A stretch of DNA of 53,667 nt from Acidobacteriota bacterium (GCA_023265015.1 JAHFUO010000011.1:1-53667), one strand, 5' to 3'. Positions 37,841 to 48,328 are shown, numbered from the stretch's first letter. Numbers and translations are program-made. The notes: a model not told the origin generated them from the sequence alone.

Positions 37841-38647
37841 TCACTTGCCCAGCGGGATGTCGACATCGATTTGCGTCGTCCAGAGGTGCTTGGCGCCTCC
37901 CGGCTGCAGCTTGCTGTCGAAGAAGAAGACCGGGCCCACCAGCAAATCGACGTATTGGTTGAAATAAAAATACAAACCAAATCCGCCTGCACCGAGCACG
38001 TTCTTACCCGTCTGGACATCCGCAGTGAAATTGAGCTTCTGCAGGCCCTTCACCCCGACCGGTATATCAGGCGAAAAGAAGCCAATCATCGCTCCGTCCT
38101 TGACGACTTTGCCATCGCTGTTCGTAAACAGGACGTCGCTCATTCCGTGGTAAAGGCCCGCAGCAACGTACCCGTTCCCCGGCATGGCCTTCTGAAACAT
38201 GAGATGAAGGGCGTTGTAGTCGGTCACGTTCTTCTTGAATCCCACGTTCCAGACTCCAAAGCTGATTGCCGGCGAACCGCTGAACAGCGACGATTCCGGG
38301 GTACAGAGCTTCGCGTTCAAAAAGAAAAAGATGGGATCGGCACTCGGCAACAACAGGTCATAGCCGACTTCCGCCTGGACTTTGCTGGAAGGAAGAACCC
38401 CGATCGTGAGCCCTGTGTCGACGGGATACGTGCGCGCTCCGGCACCGGGAGGGGGCGTTCCCTTGCCGTAATAGGTATCGTACGTAATGTGAGGAACCCC
38501 TTTCGCCTGACAATTTGCCGTCGACGGCGCCCAGTACGACGTACTCGGCGTCGCAGAGGCGAACGCCGGAACCAACACACCCGCCACAACCATCACGAAC
38601 CCTTGCATGAGGCCTTTGAGGGCCATTCCCCTTGCTGGTGTCAGCAC
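37841..38647 (-). CDS. secreted protein, probably an outer-membrane beta-barrel
   Basis: 268 aa from a GTG at 38647, chosen for the AGGAGG 6 nt upstream; an ATG 7 codons later is an alternative. Signal peptide up to about residue 33 (GFVMVVAGVLVPAFASA), then alternating strands such as AEVGYDLLLP, LYFYFNQYVDLLVGPVFFFD and a C-terminal TQIDVDIPLG. Two Cys may form a disulfide. I do not recognise a named family. It stands alone between glnD and the divergent EF-G gene. Confidence 0.75.
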   Translation of the reverse strand: MLTPARGMALKGLMQGFVMVVAGVLVPAFASATPSTSYWAPSTANCQAKGVPHITYDTYYGKGTPPPGAGARTYPVDTGLTIGVLPSSKVQAEVGYDLLLPSADPIFFFLNAKLCTPESSLFSGSPAISFGVWNVGFKKNVTDYNALHLMFQKAMPGNGYVAAGLYHGMSDVLFTNSDGKVVKDGAMIGFFSPDIPVGVKGLQKLNFTADVQTGKNVLGAGGFGLYFYFNQYVDLLVGPVFFFDSKLQPGGAKHLWTTQIDVDIPLGK

Positions 38648-39135
38648 TCTTTCCTCCTCACCACGTCGTAAGCGACACGCCCTGATTCGGAACCAGCGGG
38701 AAGGCGGCGACGCGTCGCCCGCCGCCCACCGTCGAAGCCCGCGCGTCTGGTGTAATACCGTGAATGAGCAAGATGGACGCCACTGGGCGCAAGGGGGGCC
38801 CGCGCGCGAATGGGGAGATTTGCGTGGAAAAATGCGGATCGCGATCATTCACGTGCCCCGCGTGGTAGAACATAAATGTTCCAGTCGACGAAAACGGCAA
38901 CAACGATGTTGTTGTTCTCACGGCGCGCCGCCACGGCGTGCCTGCTGGCCCGTCGATGCAGGGTGCGCGACGTCCGGCCGCGCAAACATCAGTCGAGAGC
39001 ACGCACATATTCGTCGATGCGGTGCTGTACTAGGACAGAAATGTTCCAGATGGAGACGCGGGCGCCTTGAATTATGATCCGCCGAGTACACCAAGGCCGC
39101 TTCGCTGAAGCTTCGCGGGCAGGAGGATACCCCTT
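38648..39135. promoter_or_regulatory. 488-bp divergent intergenic region with two related operator-like sites
   Basis: No convincing gene. A perfect palindrome GAACATAAATGTTC lies at 38868-38881 and a related GGACAGAAATGTTCC at 39033-39047; both are followed by AG, giving a shared AAATGTTCCAG about 165 bp apart. TATGAT at 39074-39079 could be a -10 element for the EF-G gene but has a poor -35. AGGAGG at 39119 is the EF-G ribosome-binding site. A small hairpin (AACAAC/GTTGTT) follows the first palindrome. Confidence 0.5.
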
Positions 39136-41232
39136 ATGAAGGTCTACGATGCCGCCGCCATCCGGAACGTCGCCGTGGTCGGACATGGCGGATGCGGCAA
39201 GACGCAGCTGGTGTCCGCGATGCTGTTCGTCGCGGGCGCGGTCAACCGCCTCGGCAAGGTCGACGACGGGACGACCGTCACCGACTTCGACGAAGAAGAG
39301 ATCGCCCGCAAGCACACGCTCTCCTCCAGCCTCGCCTGCCTCGAGTGGCAGAAGACCAAGATCAACATCATCGATACGCCAGGCTTCGCGAATTTCCTGA
39401 CCGATGCCAAGTCCGCGCTGCGGGTCGCCGAAGGCGCGCTCGTCTGCGTCGACGCGGTCGCCGGCGTCGAAGTCCAGACCGAGAAGCTCTGGGCCGAGGC
39501 CGCCGCGCTGAACCTGCCGCGCATCGTCGCGGTCAACCGGCTGGAACGCGAGCGCGCCAGCCTCGAGCGCACCCTCGAGTCGCTGCGTCGCGACTGCGCG
39601 CGCGAGATTGTGCCCATCCAGTTGCCGCTCGGCGAAGAGCGCGCATTCACGGGCGTCGTCGACCTGGTGCGGATGAAGGCGCTGACCTTTGCCGCCGACA
39701 GCAGCGGCAGGATGACCGAGGGCGAGGTCCCCGCCGCGATGGCGGATGCGGCATCACAGGCGCGCGAGCAGCTGATCGAGATGGTCGCGGAAGCCGACGA
39801 GCAGCTGATGGAGCTGTTTTTCGCCGAGGGCACGCTGACCCAGGAGCAGCTCGTGCAGGGCCTCCGCACGGCAACGATGGCGGGGAAGATCTTCCCGCTC
39901 GTCTGCACGTCCGGACTGCATGTGATCAGCATTCAGCCGGTGCTCGATGCCATCGTCAATTACGTGCCGTCGCCGGCCGATCGCGATTTCCCGGCGCTGA
40001 CGGCAAGCGGCGAGGACACCGTCATCAAGGCGTCCGACACGGCGCCCTACGCGGCATTCGTGTGGAAGACGATCGCCGACCCGTTCGCGGGGCGCATCAC
40101 GATGCTTCGTGTGGTCGCAGGCCGCCTCAAGCCGGATACGAACGTCCACAACCAGACGCGTGACGTTCCGGAGCGCTTCGGCCACCTGCTGGTGCTGCAG
40201 GGCAAGACGCAGACGCAGATCCCGGAGCTCAAGTCCGGCGACCTCGGCGCCGTGGCCAAGCTGAAGGACACGCGGACCAACGACGTGCTCGCGGAAAAGA
40301 GCACGAAGGTGAAGCTCGCGGAGATCAAGTTCCCCGAAGCGGTGCTCTCGTACGCGATCGAGCCGAAGAGCCGCGGCGACGAAGACAAGATCAGCGGGTC
40401 GATGCAGCGGCTGAAGGAAGAGGATCCGTCGATCAGCTACACGCGCGATCCCCAGACCCACGAGCTGCTGCTCGCCGGGCAGGGGCAGCTCCACATCGAG
40501 GTGACCGTCGCGAAGCTGAAGCGGCGCTTCGGCGTCGAGGTCTTGCTGAGGCCGCCGCGCATCCCGTACCGGGAGACGATTACCGCGGCCACCGAGGCGC
40601 ACGGCCGCCACAAGAAGCAGACTGGCGGGCACGGGCAATTCGGCGACTGCAAGATCAGGGTCGAGCCGCTCCCGCGCGGCAGCGACTTCGAGTTCGTCGA
40701 CGATATCTTTGGCGGCTCCATACCCCGCCAGTACGTCCCCGCCGTGGAAAAAGGGATCCAGGACTCGCGCATGCGAGGTTTCCTGGCCGGGTATCCGATG
40801 GTGGATTTCAGGGCGACAGTGTTCGACGGATCGTTCCACCAGGTCGATTCAAACGAGCTGTCGTTCAAGATGGCGGGCTCACTCGCGTTCAAGGACGCGA
40901 TGACGCGGGCGCGCCCGACGATCCTCGAGCCGGTGATGAACGTCGAGGTCTACGCGCCGAGCGATTTCGCGGGAGACTTGATGGGCGATCTGAACGGGCG
41001 GCGCGGCCGGATCGCCGGCATGGATACGCGCGGCACCATGACCGTCATCCGCGCGCAGGTGCCGATGGCCGAGATGCTGACCTACGAGCAGCACCTCACG
41101 TCAGCCACCGGCGGGCGCGGCACGTACCACATGGCGTACTCGCACTACGAAGAGGTGCCGCACCAGTTCCAGGGAAAGATCATCGCCGCGGCCAAGGCTG
41201 AAAAAGGACAGGAGGCCGTGGAGGAAGTGTGA
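39136..41232 (+). CDS. elongation factor G paralogue with altered G4 motif
   Basis: 698 aa at ATG 39136, preceded by AGGAGG. GTPase domain with P-loop GHGGCGKT (16-23) and DTPG (80-83), then EF-G domains II to V. The opening RLGKVDDGTTVTDFDEEE is typical of the bacterial EF-G-like subfamily (EF-G2 type) rather than canonical FusA. The guanine-specificity motif, normally NKxD, reads NRLE (134-137). It is encoded apart from the str operon, convergent with rplQ. Such paralogues may act in translocation or ribosome recycling; the role here is not known. Confidence 0.9.
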   Translation: MKVYDAAAIRNVAVVGHGGCGKTQLVSAMLFVAGAVNRLGKVDDGTTVTDFDEEEIARKHTLSSSLACLEWQKTKINIIDTPGFANFLTDAKSALRVAEGALVCVDAVAGVEVQTEKLWAEAAALNLPRIVAVNRLERERASLERTLESLRRDCAREIVPIQLPLGEERAFTGVVDLVRMKALTFAADSSGRMTEGEVPAAMADAASQAREQLIEMVAEADEQLMELFFAEGTLTQEQLVQGLRTATMAGKIFPLVCTSGLHVISIQPVLDAIVNYVPSPADRDFPALTASGEDTVIKASDTAPYAAFVWKTIADPFAGRITMLRVVAGRLKPDTNVHNQTRDVPERFGHLLVLQGKTQTQIPELKSGDLGAVAKLKDTRTNDVLAEKSTKVKLAEIKFPEAVLSYAIEPKSRGDEDKISGSMQRLKEEDPSISYTRDPQTHELLLAGQGQLHIEVTVAKLKRRFGVEVLLRPPRIPYRETITAATEAHGRHKKQTGGHGQFGDCKIRVEPLPRGSDFEFVDDIFGGSIPRQYVPAVEKGIQDSRMRGFLAGYPMVDFRATVFDGSFHQVDSNELSFKMAGSLAFKDAMTRARPTILEPVMNVEVYAPSDFAGDLMGDLNGRRGRIAGMDTRGTMTVIRAQVPMAEMLTYEQHLTSATGGRGTYHMAYSHYEEVPHQFQGKIIAAAKAEKGQEAVEEV

Positions 41233-41305
41233 AGTTCGAAGTTTGAAGTTCGAAGTAAGTTCGAGGTGGTTACGTCGAACTTCGCCCTTCGAACTTCGAA
41301 CTTTA
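41231..41305. repeat. heptamer inverted repeat (AAGTTCG class) between convergent genes
   Basis: The plus-strand arm of AAGTTCG units starts with the A of the EF-G TGA stop. The minus-strand arm of the same unit starts with the last A of the rplQ TAA. Each arm has about four units around a centre of about 15 nt. It is likely to fold in both transcripts and may act as a bidirectional terminator. Confidence 0.92.
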
Positions 41306-41893
41306 TGAGCCGCCCGCTTTCCGCGGAGTCGTGGACTTGCGGGCTGCCCCCTTGGTCTGACCGCCGGCCTGGCCCTTCGAGCCTCCCTGGTCGCCCTTGT
41401 TCCCGCGCAGCCCGCGCGCGGCGGCCTTGAGCCGATCGCCGACGCTCTTCGTCTTCGGCTTGGCGGCCTCCTTCTCCGCCGCCTTCTCGTCGGCGGCGCG
41501 CGGGTTGTACTCGCTCCCGATGAGCTCGATCTGCGCCACTTCAGCGGAGTCGCCGCGGCGGAAACCGACGCGGAGAATGCGGATGTAGCCGCCGGGCCGC
41601 TCCGCGAACCGGGGCGCGATCGTCTCGAACAGCTTGCCGACGATGTCCTTGTCGACGAGCTCCGCGAGGACCATGCGGCGCGCGTGCAGCGCCTTCCCGT
41701 TCGCCTCGCCCGAGGCGACGCCGCGCTTGGCGATCGTGATCAGCCGCTCGACGAACGGCCGCAGCTCCTTCGCCTTCGGCACGGTGGTCTCGATGCGCTC
41801 GTGCCGGATGAGCGCGATCGCCTGATTCCGCAGCAGCGCGAGGCGATGCTCGGTGACGCGGCCCAGTTTCCGATGTGCGACGTTGTGTCTCAT
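41303..41893 (-). CDS. rplQ: 50S ribosomal protein L17
   Basis: 196 aa. The N-terminal ~115 residues are canonical L17 (RHNVAHRKLGRVTEHRLALL, then the ARRMVLAEL region), a large-subunit protein near the peptide tunnel exit. The remaining ~80 residues are a Lys/Ala/Gly-rich basic extension beyond the usual 120-130 aa. It is the last gene of the alpha operon, after rpoA as usual. Confidence 0.96.
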   Translation of the reverse strand: MRHNVAHRKLGRVTEHRLALLRNQAIALIRHERIETTVPKAKELRPFVERLITIAKRGVASGEANGKALHARRMVLAELVDKDIVGKLFETIAPRFAERPGGYIRILRVGFRRGDSAEVAQIELIGSEYNPRAADEKAAEKEAAKPKTKSVGDRLKAAARGLRGNKGDQGGSKGQAGGQTKGAARKSTTPRKAGGS

Positions 41894-41909
41894 ATATGCA
41901 ACCCTTGAA

Positions 41910-41992
41910 GCAGGCAGCAGGCAGCTGGCAGCTGGTAGTAAGAACCTGCCTTTGCTGCCGGCTGCCTGCCGCCGGCTGCCGGCTGTCTGCTA
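41910..41992 (-). repeat. heptamer inverted repeat (GCCGGCA class), rpoA-rplQ spacer
   Basis: On the minus strand, units GCAGACA, GCCGGCA, GCCGGCG and GCAGGCA begin at the G of the rpoA TAG. A short loop follows and then complementary TGCCAGC/TGCCTGC units. It fills the spacer to about 17 bp before the rplQ start. Confidence 0.92.
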
Positions 41993-42970
41993 GTCCTGAT
42001 GAGCAGGCTGATCGACCCGCATGCCGAGGCTCAGGCCCATGGTGTGGAGGATCTCCTTGATCTCGTTGAGCGACTTGCGGCCGAAGTTCTTCGTCTTCAG
42101 CATCTCGGCCTCGGTCTTCTGCACGAGCTCGCGGATCGTCCGGATGTTCGCGTTTTTCAGGCAGTTGTACGAGCGCACCGACAACTCCAGCTCCTCGACG
42201 CTCTTATCGAGGTTCTCGTTGAGCGCGCCGGCGCGCGGCTGGTCGGCTTGCGCCTCCGCCGGCTGATCGGCGACATCCTCGAGGTTGATGAAAATGTTCA
42301 AGTGGTCCCGAATCAGCTTCGCCGCGAGCGACACCGCGTCCTGCGCCGTCACCGATCCGTTCGTCCAGACATCGATCGTCAGCTTGTCGTAGTCGGTGGT
42401 CTGGCCGAGGCGCGCGGCTTCAACGAGGTAGTTCACCTTCTTGACCGGCGAGTGGACGGAATCGACCGGGATCCAGCCGATGCCCAGGTCCTCGTCGAAG
42501 TTCTTGTCCGCCGACACGTAACCGCGGCCGCGCTTCATGCGCAGCTCCATGTTCAGCTTGCCGCCGTCCGAGATGGTGGCGATGTGGGCTTCCGGCTCGA
42601 GGATCTCAACGTCGGCGTCGGCTTCGATGTCCTTGGCGCGCACGATGCCCGGCTTGCTCACGCGGAGGTACAGCGTCTTCGTGTGGTCGACGTGCAGCTT
42701 CAGCGGGATCTGCTTCAGGTTGAGGATGATGTCGGTCGCGTCCTCGACCACGCCGGGGATCGGCGAGAACTCGTGGAGGACGCCGTCGATCTTCACCGCG
42801 GTGATCGCGGCGCCCTCGATCGACGACAGCAGCACGCGGCGCAGCGCGTTGCCAATCGTGGTGCCGAAGCCGCGCTCGAACGGCTGCGCGTAGAACCGGC
42901 CGAACCGATCGGTGAGCGTCTCACGCTCGAAGTCGAGCCGCTTGGGGCGTTGAAAACCTTTCCAGAGCAT
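41990..42970 (-). CDS. rpoA: RNA polymerase alpha subunit
   Basis: 326 aa starting at ATG 42970 with AAAGGA upstream; in-frame sequence further upstream belongs to the spacer. N-terminal assembly domain with [20 protein letters not shown] and a C-terminal domain with [16 protein letters not shown] and [13 protein letters not shown], which bind UP elements and activators. It lies between rpsD and rplQ as in most bacteria. Confidence 0.98.
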   Translation of the reverse strand: MLWKGFQRPKRLDFERETLTDRFGRFYAQPFERGFGTTIGNALRRVLLSSIEGAAITAVKIDGVLHEFSPIPGVVEDATDIILNLKQIPLKLHVDHTKTLYLRVSKPGIVRAKDIEADADVEILEPEAHIATISDGGKLNMELRMKRGRGYVSADKNFDEDLGIGWIPVDSVHSPVKKVNYLVEAARLGQTTDYDKLTIDVWTNGSVTAQDAVSLAAKLIRDHLNIFINLEDVADQPAEAQADQPRAGALNENLDKSVEELELSVRSYNCLKNANIRTIRELVQKTEAEMLKTKNFGRKSLNEIKEILHTMGLSLGMRVDQPAHQD

Positions 42971-43027
42971 TGATGTGTCCTTTCGCCAACGGGCCGGCAG
43001 CTCCGGCCTCCAGACCTGCATGTTGAT

Positions 43028-43132
43028 CCGCCGGCCTCCCGCCGCAGGTCTGTAGGGCTGCGGGCCGGCGGGTGCGAGAGTAGGGCGGGTTCCGCGGAGC
43101 GGACCCGCCGGATCCGCGGCGCGGAATCCGGC

Positions 43133-43135
<3 letters not shown>
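43028..43135 (-). repeat. GTAGG-type GC-rich hairpins, rpsD-rpoA spacer
   Basis: The minus strand begins within the rpsD stop (AAG TAG GCCGG) and contains a GCCGGATTCCGCG/CGCGGATCCGGC stem, a GGCGGGTCCGC/GCGGAACCCGCC stem ending in CCTAC, and a third CCGCCGGC/GCCGGCGG stem. These belong to a second dispersed hairpin family flanked by GTAGG/CCTAC. Confidence 0.85.
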
Positions 43136-43762
<627 letters not shown>

Positions 43763-43780
43763 TAATACGTTTCCTCGAAG

Positions 43781-43833
43781 TGATTTGGCGATTTGAAATC
43801 CGTCAACTCGTAAATTCGTAAATCCGACAATTA
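43781..43833 (-). repeat. AT-rich octamer inverted repeat (GATTTACG class)
   Basis: In the rpsK-rpsD spacer. On the minus strand GATTTACG-type units begin 6 nt after the rpsK TAA and pair with CAAATCGC/CAAATCAC units. The unit resembles the GATTTGT class at 1536-1618. Confidence 0.75.
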
Positions 43834-44283
43834 CACGCGTCTCCGTTTCGTCGGGCGGCAGCCGTTGTGCGGAATCGGCGTGACGTCGCGGATCGACTTT
43901 ACCTCGATGCCGACGGTCTGCAGAGCGCGGATCGCCGACTCGCGCCCCGAGCCCGGCCCCTTCACCTTGACCTCCACCGAGCGCAGCCCGTACGTCTTCG
44001 CGGTGTTGCCCGCGTTGATCGCGGCCTGCGTCGCGGCGAACGGGGTGCCCTTGCGCGAGCCCTTGAACCCGATGCCGCCCGCGCTCGACCAGGCAATCAC
44101 GTTCCCCTCGGTGTCGGTGATCGTGATGTGCGTGTTGTTGAACGAGGCGTGGATGTGCACGTATCCGTGGTGCACGACGCGCTTTTCGCCGCGCTTCTTG
44201 AACGTCTTGCGTGCCGGCTTCTTTCCGCCTTCCGCTTTCCCCTTCTCGGGTGCGGGTGCTGCTGCGTCTTGAGTCTTTGCCAT
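43831..44283 (-). CDS. rpsK: 30S ribosomal protein S11
   Basis: 150 aa. Canonical S11 from about residue 30 ([18 protein letters not shown], then [15 protein letters not shown] and the C-terminal [14 protein letters not shown]). The first ~30 residues are a Lys/Ala/Pro-rich basic extension, longer than in most bacteria. S11 forms the 30S platform near the mRNA exit. Confidence 0.97.
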   Translation of the reverse strand: MAKTQDAAAPAPEKGKAEGGKKPARKTFKKRGEKRVVHHGYVHIHASFNNTHITITDTEGNVIAWSSAGGIGFKGSRKGTPFAATQAAINAGNTAKTYGLRSVEVKVKGPGSGRESAIRALQTVGIEVKSIRDVTPIPHNGCRPTKRRRV

Positions 44284-44291
44284 TCGTTGCT

Positions 44292-44327
44292 CCGGCGGGT
44301 CCGCTGCGCGGAACCCGCCCTACGCTA
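44292..44327 (-). repeat. GTAGG-type hairpin, rpsM-rpsK spacer
   Basis: Starts at the rpsM TAG stop with CGTAGGGCGGGTTCCGCG pairing with CGGACCCGCC. It occupies most of the 41-bp spacer. Same family as at 43028, 48779 and 53064. Confidence 0.8.
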
Positions 44328-44699
44328 CACCGTCTTCTTCTTGGCAATCGCGCCCTTGCGCGGGCCCTTGCGCGTGCGCGCGTTGGTGCGCGTCCGCTGG
44401 CCGTGGACCGGCAGGTTGCGGCGGTGCCGCAGTCCGCGGTAGCAGCCGATTTCCATCAGCCGCTTGATGTTCATGGAAATCACCTTCCGGAGATCGCCTT
44501 CCACGCCGCCCACGTCCTCGAGCACGCGGCTGATCTTGCGGACGTCGTCTTCGGAGAGATCCTTGACGCGGATGTCCGGGCTGACGCCCGCCGTGCCGAG
44601 GATGTCGTTCGATCGCTTCCGTCCAATGCCGTAGATGTAGGTAAGGCCGATCTCGATCCGCTTGGTCCGCGGCAGATCAACGCCTGCGATACGTGCCAT
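44325..44699 (-). CDS. rpsM: 30S ribosomal protein S13
   Basis: 124 aa, standard length. [20 protein letters not shown] at the start, the helix-two-turn-helix region, and a basic C-terminal tail with [15 protein letters not shown]-like sequence (here [17 protein letters not shown]). S13 sits in the 30S head and contacts the P-site tRNA. First gene of the alpha operon proper. Confidence 0.98.
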   Translation of the reverse strand: MARIAGVDLPRTKRIEIGLTYIYGIGRKRSNDILGTAGVSPDIRVKDLSEDDVRKISRVLEDVGGVEGDLRKVISMNIKRLMEIGCYRGLRHRRNLPVHGQRTRTNARTRKGPRKGAIAKKKTV

Positions 44700-44711
44700 T
44701 CTGTTTCTCCG

Positions 44712-44790
44712 TAGCCGGCGGCTGGCGGCTGGCAGCTGGCAGGACCAATTCCATCCCCGCTGCCGGCTGCCCGCTGCGGGCTGCCTGCTA
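44712..44790 (-). repeat. heptamer inverted repeat (GCCGGCA class), rpmJ-rpsM spacer
   Basis: The clearest example: on the minus strand the first unit GCAGGCA starts at the G of the rpmJ TAG, is followed by GCCCGCA, GCGGGCA and GCCGGCA, a loop of about 18 nt, then four complementary units (TGCCAGC, TGCCAGC, CGCCAGC, CGCCGGC). Confidence 0.95.
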
Positions 44791-44901
44791 TCCCTGTCGC
44801 TGTTTATGCTTCGCGTTCGTGCAGATCACGCGCACCACGCCGCGGCGGCGCACGATCTTGCACTTGTCGCAAATCTTCTTGACCGACGCTCTGACTTTCA
44901 T
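44788..44901 (-). CDS. rpmJ: 50S ribosomal protein L36
   Basis: 37 aa at ATG 44901. [20 protein letters not shown] at the start and a C-terminal [13 protein letters not shown], with the zinc-binding Cys-Cys-Cys-His set complete (C+ form). Length and position between infA and rpsM are standard. Confidence 0.97.
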   Translation of the reverse strand: MKVRASVKKICDKCKIVRRRGVVRVICTNAKHKQRQG

Positions 44902-44914
44902 CGCCACCAATCCT

Positions 44915-44980
44915 GGCTTCAGGCTCAGGGCTCACGACTCAAGGAACTTACCCGCCTTAAGCCGTGAGCCATGAGCCCTA
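44915..44980 (-). repeat. heptamer inverted repeat (GGCTCAN class), infA-rpmJ spacer
   Basis: Starts at the infA TAG on the minus strand, with GGCTCAT, GGCTCAC and GGCTTAA units, a short centre, and complementary GAGTCGTG/GAGCC units. Same class as at 25975 and 29019, more than 15 kb away. Confidence 0.9.
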
Positions 44981-45190
44981 CGCCTTCTTTATGATCCGCC
45001 CGCGGCTGAGATCCCGCGGCGTCAGCTCCACAACGACCCGATCCCCGACAAGCACCCGGACGAAATTCCGGTCCCGCCCGCCGCCGATGTGCGCCGTGAT
45101 CCGGTGGCGCCCGTCGACGTCCACTTCGTATAACCCGCTCGGCAGCTGCGCTTTGACGACGCCTTCCACCGTGCGGTTTTCCTGGTCCAT
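44978..45190 (-). CDS. infA: translation initiation factor IF-1
   Basis: 70 aa starting at ATG 45190, 17 bp after map. A single OB-fold with VEGVVKAQLPSGLYEVDVDG and GDRVVVELTPRDLSRGRI. IF-1 binds the ribosomal A site during initiation. The map-infA-rpmJ order is typical. Confidence 0.97.
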   Translation of the reverse strand: MDQENRTVEGVVKAQLPSGLYEVDVDGRHRITAHIGGGRDRNFVRVLVGDRVVVELTPRDLSRGRIIKKA

Positions 45191-45207
45191 GCGGGGCGCA
45201 TTTCCAG

Positions 45208-46020
45208 TCAGGTCCGCGACGGCGAGCCCAACAAGGACCGCCCCACCAGCTCGCGCACTCGCGCCGCATCGCTCTCGAGCAGCGTGAGAATTTCGCACCC
45301 CTCGCCCGTGACGACCACCGTGTGCTCGAAGTGCGCCGACAGGCTCGCGTCCCGCGTGACCGCCGTCCAGCCGTCCGGCAGCACCTTCACCGCCGGCTTG
45401 CCCGCGTTCACCATCGGCTCGATCGCCAGCACCATCCCCTCGGCCAGCCGCGGCCCGCGGCCGCCCGGTCCGTAATTCGCGATCTGCGGCTCCTCGTGGA
45501 GCAAGGTCCCGATCCCGTGGCCAACGAACTCGCGCACCACCGAAAACCCGTGCGCCTCCACGTGCTGCTGCACCGCCGCGCCGATATCCGATACCCGCGC
45601 GCCCGGCTTCACCGCCTCGATGCCGTGGAAGAGCGCCTCTTCCGTGACCCGCAGCAGCTCGGCGGCTTCCGCCGACACGCGACCGACGGGCACGGTCACC
45701 GCGCAATCCCCGAAGTAGCCGTCGAGCTTCGCGCCCATGTCGATCGAGAGGATGTCTCGTTCGACGAGCGGCCGCTTCGACGGGATCCCGTGGACCACCT
45801 GCTCGTTGGCCGACACGCACACGGTCGCGGGATACCCGTGGTACCCCTTGAACGCCGGCTCGGCGCCCGCAGCCCGCACACGCTCCTCCGCCACGCGATC
45901 GATCTCTTCGGTCGTCACGCCGGGCACGGCCATCTGCCGCAGCGCCGCGAGCACCTCCGCGACCAGGAGATTCACCCGGCGCAGCTTCTCGATCTCCGAC
46001 GACGACCGGCAGACAATCAT
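45208..46020 (-). CDS. map: type I methionine aminopeptidase
   Basis: 270 aa; the ATG at 46020 overlaps the adk stop (ATGA). The metal ligands are recognisable in SIDMGAKLDGYFGDCAVT (two Asp), GHGIGTLLHEEP (His) and the Glu residues in LAIEPMV and ARDASLSAHFEHTVVV-like C-terminal strands. It removes the initiator Met from new proteins. Confidence 0.97.
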   Translation of the reverse strand: MIVCRSSSEIEKLRRVNLLVAEVLAALRQMAVPGVTTEEIDRVAEERVRAAGAEPAFKGYHGYPATVCVSANEQVVHGIPSKRPLVERDILSIDMGAKLDGYFGDCAVTVPVGRVSAEAAELLRVTEEALFHGIEAVKPGARVSDIGAAVQQHVEAHGFSVVREFVGHGIGTLLHEEPQIANYGPGGRGPRLAEGMVLAIEPMVNAGKPAVKVLPDGWTAVTRDASLSAHFEHTVVVTGEGCEILTLLESDAARVRELVGRSLLGSPSRT

Positions 46021-46739
46021 GTGCGCGCGGCTTTCTCCGTCGCGGCAGCCCTCGCCGCCCCCGGCTTCTCGGCGCGCGCGCCCGCCAGCGCCGCGTCGTC
46101 GATCACCGTGTCGAGCTCGTGCGCGACGCGGTCCGGCCGCTGCGCGCCGTTCACGATCCGGAACGTCGGCCGCTCGCGGTAGAACTCGACCAGCGGCTTC
46201 GTGGCCCCGTGATAGATCTTCAAGCGCTCGCGCACAACATCCACGTTGTCGTCGGTGCGCTGCACGAGCTCGTCGCCGCACGTGCACACGGTCGGCGCCG
46301 GCGATCCATCCTTCGGAAGCTCGGCGTTCGCGCCGCACGTCGCGCAAATCAGGCGGCCAGCGAGGCGACGCACCAGCTCGGGCTCGGGCACCACCACGTC
46401 CACGACGACGAGCGGGCCGTTGTTCCACTCGGCCATGAACCGGTCGAGCGCCTCGGCCTGCGCGACGGTTCGCGGGAACCCGTCGAGCACGAATCCGCCC
46501 TGCGCATCCGGCCGCATCAGCCGCTCGAGCACGATGACGATCATCGTGTCGTCATCCACGAGCTCGCCGCGATCCATCCGCTCCTTCGCGCGCAGCGCCA
46601 CGGGCAGCTGCGCCTTGATGCCGTCGCGGAGAATGTCGCCCGTCGAAACGTTCAGCAGCCCCCGCTCACGTGCGAACCGCCCCGCCTGCGTGCCCTTGCC
46701 GGCGCCAGGCGGTCCCATCATGATCACGTTCAGCGCCAC
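46017..46739 (-). CDS. adk: adenylate kinase
   Basis: 240 aa from a GTG at 46739. P-loop GPPGAGKGTQA, the AMP-binding STGDILRDGI and LDGFPRTVAQAEAL. The LID has a zinc-ribbon-like set, but the second half reads CTC (CxC) instead of the usual CxxC, one residue shorter. The C-terminal ~25 residues are an Ala/Arg/Lys-rich tail beyond the usual length. It converts ATP plus AMP to two ADP. Confidence 0.96.
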   Translation of the reverse strand: MALNVIMMGPPGAGKGTQAGRFARERGLLNVSTGDILRDGIKAQLPVALRAKERMDRGELVDDDTMIVIVLERLMRPDAQGGFVLDGFPRTVAQAEALDRFMAEWNNGPLVVVDVVVPEPELVRRLAGRLICATCGANAELPKDGSPAPTVCTCGDELVQRTDDNVDVVRERLKIYHGATKPLVEFYRERPTFRIVNGAQRPDRVAHELDTVIDDAALAGARAEKPGAARAAATEKAART

Positions 46740-46743
46740 TCAG

Positions 46744-46837
46744 TCTCCCCCGGCGCCGCGCGAGCGCGGCGCTGTCTCCCCCGGCGCCGCGCGAGCGCGG
46801 CGCTGTCTCCCCGGCGGCGCGCCCGCCGGCGCGGGTG
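46744..46837 (-). repeat. three tandem 31-bp GC hairpins, secY-adk spacer
   Basis: Two identical 31-bp copies (46744-46774, 46775-46805), each containing the perfect palindrome GCGCCGCGC-GA-GCGCGGCGC, and a third diverged copy (46806-46835). They start 2-3 nt after the secY TAA and end next to the adk start. Confidence 0.9.
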
Positions 46838-48229
<1,392 letters not shown>

Positions 48230-48239
48230 CGTCTTTCAC

Positions 48240-48328
48240 CGGCGGCCCGTCAAGGGCCGCCCTACGACCACCCGACACGTCAAGGGCCGCCCTACGACCA
48301 CCCGTCGGGCGCGGCTTTACGCCGCGCC
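48240..48328 (-). repeat. GTAGG/CGTAAAG hairpins with tandem 30-bp units, rplO-secY spacer
   Basis: Two 30-bp tandem units (from 48249 and 48279) with GGGCGGCCCTTGACG, plus a perfect 8-bp stem at 48308-48328, GGCGCGGC/GCCGCGCC, whose 5-nt loop GTAAA contains the rplO stop codon. The same loop occurs in the hairpin at 52343-52399. Confidence 0.9.

Noticed and set aside
38876-39070. 64-residue reading frame before the EF-G gene
   Set aside because: Low-complexity basic peptide with no ribosome-binding site; the region is better explained as regulatory.
41231-41305. AAGTTCG palindrome as a simple intrinsic terminator
   Set aside because: The stem is long and imperfect with no run of Ts after it. 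Termination is possible, but the repeat architecture is shared with tandem spacers inside operons, so this label alone would mislead.
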